64,000 nt of DNA from Brachionus rotundiformis (taxonomy: Eukaryota > Rotifera > Eurotatoria > Ploima > Brachionidae): positions 1,626,120 to 1,690,119 of the forward strand of contig JAESIW010000020.1 of the NCBI GenBank assembly GCA_016802295.1, given 5' to 3'. Of the stretch, positions 57,901-64,000 are shown piece after piece; the stretch's first letter is position 1; each line of letters starts with the position of its first letter. Made by a program: the position numbers and the translations under genes. The notes beneath the pieces are model-generated. The model had not been told where the DNA came from and made no database searches. It was given only the letters and a program-made list of their open reading frames with translations.

Positions 57901-59266
57901 AAACATTAATTAATTTTTTTTTAATCAATGGTTTTCACTAAGATGTTTTTACCTATTTACATTTCCTCAGTTTGTCATTTAAGTTTCCGCTAATAGTAAT
58001 AAAAAATCAATTACATCTAGGAAAAATGATCTAAAATATTAAAATTTTGATTAAAAACAAAACTTAGTTGAAATATAAAATTTCAATATTTGAAAAAATA
58101 AGCATAATTTTATTTTATTAAGAAAAAAAAAATCGAAAAACAGCTATATGAGAACCATTGATTTCGTTAGTGTTGAATTTAAAATAATGAAATTGCTCGA
58201 AACAAGATAAAATCAAGTATAAAAGGAAAAATTCTTGACTAATTTAGCATAAATACGATCATGATCAATTGACAAAACTTGCTAGAGTTTTATAGTTGAA
58301 CATAAAGCGACTAATAAAAAGATAATAAGAGTCTAAAAGAAATAAGTGAAAATTGATTTATTATAATTATTTGATAAAATATTTTAGCTCGATTCCATAA
58401 CTTTTTTTTCTTCCAATATTTAGAAATAAAAATAATTTAACATCATAAAATTCCAATTTGTGCCATAAGGCCTTTTTAGACAGTCAATTTTTATTTTTAA
58501 TTTTAGGAAAAAGTGTATAAAATTTTAATTTTTTTCCAAAAAAGCCTAAAATTTAAAATATGATTTCGGTGCCGAGCTTTAATCCCAAATTTCGACTAAT
58601 TTCCGAAAATAATTGCTGAGTTATTCAACATATAGTGTCATTTTAATAATGGAGTATTAATAAAATAAAAAAGGTTTATATGTATAAAAACAGGAAATTT
58701 TTTTTATCAAATTAATTAATATTTTAAGCTAAGAGCATACCATTTAATTAAATAAATGATATTCGAATTTCATATTTATATGAATGTTCAAAATGTTCAA
58801 ATAGAATTTAATAGCTACTGTTGTTGAATGAAAAATATAGAGTCTTGATATTTTATTAATAGTTTAAGACCGTAGTTTTAGCTATATTCCCTAAAGCAGT
58901 CATTGTATCAAGCTCTTTAAGGCACTTATTCAATTGATAATCGGTGGAACAAATTTATGTTTAGAAAAAAAATCAATATTCAAAAAAGAGACTTCTTAAA
59001 GATATTAATAAGTATTTTTTTTATAAAAATTCAACTCAAAACTTTTATCTTTCTGCTCTCTCTCTCTTTTCTTAATAACACTTTACCTTTATTAATAACT
59101 TTTTTTGACATTTTAGCTTAGATTATGTGTTAGCTTGTTAAAATGTTTCTGATTTTGAAAAAATAATTTAATTATTTGTTTTTCGTGCTGACGGAACTTG
59201 ACAAAAAAATAAAATAAAATTAAAAAGAATTGAAACAATTAGTAATTTGAAGAGATACAGTCAAAT
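54920..59266. other. 4.3-kb gene-free AT-rich region between the synaptotagmins
   Basis: The largest gap in the window. A frame at 55834-56028 lacks an ATG start and similarity. On the minus strand near 56190-56330, a short less-AT stretch reads LSYGRKISVSKKCTIRRL, which may be coding relic but is not recognised. Otherwise featureless; it may hold regulatory DNA of the downstream synaptotagmin. Confidence 0.5.
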
Positions 59267-61758
59267 ATGGAGCCAGTTGGATTATTATTAAGAAAATTGC
59301 GCCAAGTCAAAGGCAATGAAGAGATTCTTGATGAAGATGAATATGAGACCAAGAGTATTTTGGTAGGGACCAAATTAGTTCCAATCGAAAGCACCACAAC
59401 ACCAACAGCATTAAAGACCACCACTTTGTCAGCACTAGAAATAGGACAAAAACAATTTCAAAACGTCAAATATGGTATTAACGAAGTTTCTAAAAAAATG
59501 AAAAGTAACCAATTTTATAATTATAAAAAAAAACACTTTAAAATAAAATTTAAAATTTAGTACCGCCATGGGCCACAATGTTAATAATATTAATGATTTT
59601 AATAATCATAATATGTATTATTTATCTATTTTTTCGTAAAATGTGCCGTAAATTGCTCGGCAAAAGCGATAAATTGACCGGTCTAAAGGGCTCTGTTGAT
59701 CTAAAGGCTATGCCTTTATTGGGAAATTCGTTTAAGGAAAAAGTTCAGCCAGATGTTGAGCAACTTACGACAAATATGGAAGAAAACGATGATGCTGAAT
59801 CGAAAAAGTCCGATATTGTGAATTTGGGAAAATTTGAATTTTCGCTTGACTACGATTTTCAAAAGCAAGAGCTTACAGTTGGAGTTTTGCAAGCTCAAGA
59901 GCTACCAGCAATGGACATGGGTGGAACTTCTGATCCCTATGTAAAAGTATACATAATGCCAGACAAAAAGAAAAAATTTGAGACCAAAGTACATCGCAAG
60001 ACTCTAAATCCAGTTTTTAATGAAACTTTTGTTTTTAAAGTAAAATGACTTTAGATTGTCTAAATTTGGAAATTAATTTTTTCATAAATTAAAGAATTTG
60101 GCTTATGGAGATATTAGTGGCAAAACGTTAGTATTTGCCATTTATGATTTTGATAGATTTTCGAGGCATGATCAAATTGGAGAAATTCACGTTCCTTTAG
60201 GGCAGGTTGATTTAGGAAAAGTGATCCAAGAATGGCGAGATATACAGCCCCCTGCTGGAGATAAAGAAAATGTAATTGTTTTTTGATTAACATAATACCT
60301 TACATTATATCATATTATCATATTATGTGGCATTGAATAGCATTGAAATATTTTTTATCATTAAATTAAATATCATTTCAATTAAATTTTTATTCAAAAA
60401 ACATATTATTAATTTATATGGTTTGATTTTATGCTTAGGTCAATTTTTTGCAAGGTTATTTCATTATTTTATTAAAAGTATCTTATCTAATTTTTAATTA
60501 TTGACTTAACTCTCAAAATATTATAATATTATCTAAACTAACTATTTAGTATAATATTAAATCATTTAATTATTTTAAGCTTTATTTCAAATGAAATTTT
60601 GATTTCCAAATTTTTTTTGAGTAATTAAATAAAATAAATGATAGAATTTTAAGATAATTAGTTTGATTAAGCAATCTAAATTTTGGAGAAAATTTCTGTC
60701 TAATAATTAAATGGGAAATTAGGATTCATTCTAAAATGATTTTGAGTTTTTAATTTATTTTATTAACTAATTTAAATTTTTAACTTAAGGAAAACAAACT
60801 TGGAGATATATGTTTTTCGCTACGGTATGTACCAACTGCTGGTAAGTTAACAGTTGTAATACTTGAGGCGAAAAACTTGAAAAAAATGGATGTTGGTGGA
60901 TTATCAGGTAAATATTTTTTATTTTTATAGCAAAAAAATTTCAATTTAAAAATAATAACTCTATCAAATACTCAGATCCGTATGTCAAACTTAATCTTTA
61001 TAAAAATGGCAAACGTATTCAAAAAAAGAAAACATCCATTAAGACTAACACTCTAAATCCGTATTTCAACGAGTCATTTACGTTTGTTAAGCTTAACACA
61101 TTTGACATAAGGGTAATAAAACTATTAAGGCGCTCTCTTGATTTCAATGTGCTTATTAACTATTCTATGATTATTATTATTTTTTATTTAATCAGCTCAA
61201 TCGCTTAACTTATTATTTAATTTTAAAAAATTTTTGTAGATCCTTATGTTAAAATATCTCTCATGATGGGTGGTAAACGTATTAAAAAAAAGAAGACATC
61301 AATTAAAAAATGTACTCTAAATCCGTACTACAATGAGTCTTTTTCGTTCGAAGTACCATTTGAACAGATCCAGGTTTGTAATTAATATCATTGTAGTTCA
61401 GACCCAAAATAGAGACCCATTGTGACTTAGTGTGATTCTGTTTTAATGTTCAAGAGACAAAGAAAATTCTAAAAGATAATTTTCTTAGTCTCTCATACAT
61501 GTGCTTTTATAGCTGTAGATTAGTATTCATATAATAATCGAATATTTTAATAATTATTATTTGTAGAAAGTTACATTGATTGTGACAGTTGTTGATTACG
61601 ACAGAATTGGAACATCAGATCCGATTGGAAAAGCGGTTCTCGGATGTAGTGCACAAGGTTCAGAATTACGCCATTGGAGTGACATGTTGGCTTCGCCAAG
61701 ACGGCCCATTGCCATGTGGCATACTCTCAAAGACCCCGAAGACGGCAAGCCAAGTTAA
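59267..61758 (+). CDS. SYT1: Synaptotagmin-1-like calcium sensor with alternative C2B exons
   Basis: Exon 1 starts at 59267 with a luminal N-terminus of about 80 residues. Exon 2 begins IPPWATML, then the membrane helix and a Cys/Lys cap. C2A: FSLDYDFQKQELTVGVLQA, MDMGGTSDPYVKVY, NPVFNETFVF, and in the next exon FAIYDFDRFSRHD, so all five calcium-binding Asp are kept. C2B: GDICFSLRYVPTAGKLTV, MDVGGLSDPYVK, VVDYDRIGTSD, also a full Asp set, plus polybasic KRIKKKKTSIKK and the end ELRHWSDML and PIAMWHTL. This is the fast calcium sensor for vesicle fusion, which argues the animal has a nervous system. Two alternative exons encode the C2B segment after SDPYVK (60976-61112 and 61240-61373); the last exon is 61567-61758. 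Alternative usage is inferred from sequence. Confidence 0.95.
60976..61112 (+). other. Syt C2B alternative exon a (137 nt)
   Basis: Encodes PYVKLNLYKNGKRIQKKKTS to SFTFVKLNTFDIR. Starts with AT, completing the split GAT of the upstream exon, and ends at phase 0 (AGG|GTAATA). The acceptor is CTCAG, the donor good. Compared with exon b it has FVKLNTFDIR instead of FEVPFEQIQ, so it changes a C2B edge segment. Confidence 0.88.
61240..61373 (+). other. Syt C2B alternative exon b (134 nt)
   Basis: Encodes PYVKISLMMGGKRIKKKKTS to FEVPFEQIQ, close to vertebrate Syt1 in its second half. Same entry phase and exit phase as exon a. Either exon fits between the shared upstream (LSD split codon) and downstream (KVTLIVTVVDYD) exons; inclusion of both shifts the frame. 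Confidence 0.9.
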
Positions 61759-62208
61759 GTCATAAAATGCCATCAAATAGAATTTTAAATATTTATTGTG
61801 ATGTTTAATGTACCGAATGTAAATCTCATCAAAAATAAATATATATTTGATGAACTCAATTAGAAAACCCGAAATAGATACTTAATTCTAGTCATTAATT
61901 TATACCGTATCTAGGCTTTTTTTTGCTTATTTTTTTTTTTTAATTTAATGCAAAGTTTTTCTGATTTTAATATTAACCCGATACTACGGATTAAATTATA
62001 TTTATTCCAGAATTTTGTTGTATTTTTTTTTAGTAATTAAATAAATATTTTTCTTTTCTATATAATTCCAATTCTAGCCCTTTAAAAATTTTATTTTTTC
62101 TTTTTTATTTATTTTCAAATGATTATTATTAATTTTATTAAAATATTATCTTAATAAATAAAGTTAAATAAACAAAAATTATATTTTGTTGATAAAAATG
62201 GATAAATT
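61759..62208. other. Intergenic between converging genes
   Basis: AT-rich, 3' ends of synaptotagmin (+) and anoctamin (-) face each other. T- and A-rich tracts may contain polyadenylation signals. Confidence 0.55.
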
Positions 62209-64000
62209 TTATCTGTTATTTTGAACCATGTCAACTATGATCTCACTCAATGAATTCGATGAATCTAATTTGAGATTTTTTTTAATGAGGAAGCGTTCTT
62301 TTTTCAATTTTAAATCCAAGTGTCGCGGTATATCAGTAACCGACTGTTCAATATATTTTTGAATCCACTGAACAAAATTCTATGATTTAATAATGATTAA
62401 ATTAAAGAAAAAAAGTTGCTAATTTACTTGATAGATGACCACAAAGACTAGTTTGTAGACGAAAAGTTTGTAGAAATGTAGATTGTCTTGAGTGAATTCA
62501 CCGTGATACTTGGATTCGAAGTAGCCACAGGTCAGATTATTTGATAATATCTTTGAATACAATAAATTGGCTTGAGTAAAGCCTTGAATATTACCATTTT
62601 CGATAAAATAAATCAATTTATCAATTATGTCTGATGAAAATGCTATTATTAAAGCCTTAATAATTAATATTAAATTTTTTATTATTTTTTTTTAATCTTA
62701 ATAATTATATACGTTTGAAAGAACCGAAAAATATGAAACATTTTCAAGTATTTTAAACCAAATTCCAATTCCATTTACTCTTGCCATAACCATTCGTCTT
62801 AAGTACAATTATTGATAAATTATGGAGCAAATTCTGAAAATGTTACCTCGACTCGCAGAGTAATTTCCTGGCATTTATGCGAATGGCTAGAATATTAAAA
62901 ATAAAGGCGAAAAATGGTCCTAGTGGAAAAATAGACACGAATAAATTAACAAATCCAAATTGAAGAACGAGGTACAAATAATTGTCTATTAGGTTGTCTA
63001 CATAATGTAGTTGGTAGTCATTTTCCCATTGATTTATCGCCTGAGGTAATCCACTTTTGATAATATTGGCAAAGCGCTTAAACCTTGGGTAAGCTATATC
63101 GTAGGCACTTTTAAGCATTTGCTTTGCAACAAATGTTATGAAAAGATAAAAGGCCACTTCTATATGACATCCAGTATGAGAACACTTCAACATATATTTA
63201 TAAAGAAAATATATTTTGGTTATTTTGAAGTTTTTTTTAAAGAAAAATTTGATAAAAATAAAATGTTTAAATTACCGTTTCGATATAATTTTTATTAATA
63301 AAATGAAATTTTATTCTTTTGGTTATAATGTTATTTTTTTTCATTAATTTTTTTAAGATCTCACCTTCCTTTTAAGAATGCGATGTAAAATCCATGAGAA
63401 TAATAATTAAACGCCAGAATGATAAAAAGTTTAACTATTAGACTTTCTTCGTACTCACTCTCAGTTCGAAACATTTCTAAAAAAATTTTAATTAATAAAT
63501 AGTTTCTCAAGATTTCTTAATAGTACCCCATCTAGTTATTTTTTTTGCACATTTTTCATATATTTTATCAAATAAAACAATGAATCCAAGATTCAAAATT
63601 CCACACAAGATGTTAGAAAATAATGTTGCAAATGGTCTTATCAAAACTATCTAAGTCAATTTTTATAAATAAATAGCGCTATCTAAACACTGGTTTGTTT
63701 AAAAGTTTAACATGAGTAAAAATTCAATACCAATCTTTAAATTTTTACCTTAATATAAATTCAAAATTACTTAAAACATAAAATTATACATAACATACTA
63801 ATACCTAAAAAAATGATATGGAATCGATTTTCTTTTTTAGGCTTAAAAATTTTTTTTTATAAACTCTAAAAGAGCATTCAATAGATAATTTGGATTTTTA
63901 AGATGCTTTTTTTCTTTATTCATTCATTGTGCAGCATAGGGCAATGTGTTTTAATATGATTGATAATTTATCCAATTTTTGGTCAACCAGTATTTAGATA
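62209..64000 (-). CDS. ANO: Anoctamin (TMEM16), 3' portion; continues past the right edge
   Basis: The stop is at 62209. Reading 5' to 3' on the minus strand: an exon near 63656-63537 (IRPFATLFSNILCGILN, FDKIYEKCAKKITRW); one near 63475-63375 (TESEYEESLIVKLF, FYIAFLKGR); one near 63193-62850 (CSHTGCHIEVAFYLFITF, VLQFGFVNLFVSIFPLGPFF, NARKLLCESR); then NGIGIWFKILENVSYFS, a segment with NALIIAFSSDIIDKLIY, YFESKYHGEFTQDNLHFYK, and the tail VQWIQKYIEQSVTDIP. These match anoctamin transmembrane regions TM5-TM10 in order. Anoctamins are calcium-activated chloride channels or phospholipid scramblases; which type cannot be told because the diagnostic N-terminal and TM4/TM6 parts lie outside the window or are not fully readable. 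No exon was identified in the last 340 bp. Confidence 0.88.

Noticed and set aside
1..64000. CRISPR array, phage or bacterial operon
   Set aside because: No spaced repeats, no Shine-Dalgarno-linked gene strings, and introns throughout show eukaryotic nuclear DNA.

Overview
The window looks like animal nuclear DNA: very AT-rich, with about two dozen genes on both strands, most cut by very short GT-AG introns (commonly 35-65 nt). Several products are animal-specific: an amyloid-precursor-like protein, Shisa, synaptotagmins with a syt1-type C2B exon layout, a LIMP-2/CD36-type receptor, anoctamin, TMEM145/GPR180 and Tome-1/CDCA3. Together with non-LTR retrotransposon debris this suggests a small-genome invertebrate. 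A reduced spiralian such as an orthonectid would fit, but that is a guess from style and gene content, not a demonstrated identity.

Layout, left half. 1.6-3.6 kb ARHGAP1-like RhoGAP (+); 5.3-6.3 kb short APP-like protein (+); 6.3-8.7 kb a region with perfect 79-bp direct repeats, a two-copy ~128-bp repeat and a possible ALIX-like fragment; 8.8-10.8 kb short GIGYF paralog (+); 11.3-13.3 kb TMEM145/GPR180-like receptor (-); 13.6-15.2 kb calcineurin A (+); 15.3-16.6 kb ceramide synthase (-); 18.5-23.0 kb full-length GIGYF (-), head-to-head with a small membrane protein (+, 23.1-23.6 kb); 24-25.5 kb retroelement and pseudogene debris; 26.3-27.1 kb LysM membrane protein (-); 27.3-29.8 kb Ku70 (-); 30.7-31.6 kb disordered SAR-motif protein (-).

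Layout, right half. 32.0-33.4 kb Gfo/Idh/MocA oxidoreductase (+); 33.9-35.0 kb two LINE fragments; 35.8-36.8 kb proteasome alpha-4 (+); 37.5-39.5 kb a Shisa-like gene and a truncated duplicate (-) with a LINE fragment between; 39.9-41.4 kb glycosyltransferase-like protein (-); 43.7-45.8 kb two secreted staphylococcal-nuclease-type proteins (-); 46.1-46.9 kb Tome-1/CDCA3 (-); 47.1-48.1 kb RAD51AP1 (-); 49.4-50.0 kb PDZ protein (-); 51.0-52.8 kb LIMP-2-like receptor (+); 53.1-54.9 kb divergent synaptotagmin (+); 59.3-61.8 kb synaptotagmin-1-like gene (+) with two alternative C2B exons; 62.2 kb to the right edge, 3' part of an anoctamin (-).

There is no operon logic; neighbours are mostly functionally unrelated. 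The strongest local themes are local duplication (GIGYF inverted pair, SNase tandem pair, Shisa pair, two synaptotagmins, a copied Ku70 exon piece) and compaction (APP without E2, introns down to about 29 nt, a start codon alone in its own exon). All calls rest on reading the sequence and remembered family features; no database search was run. Exon joins were checked by phase where stated.
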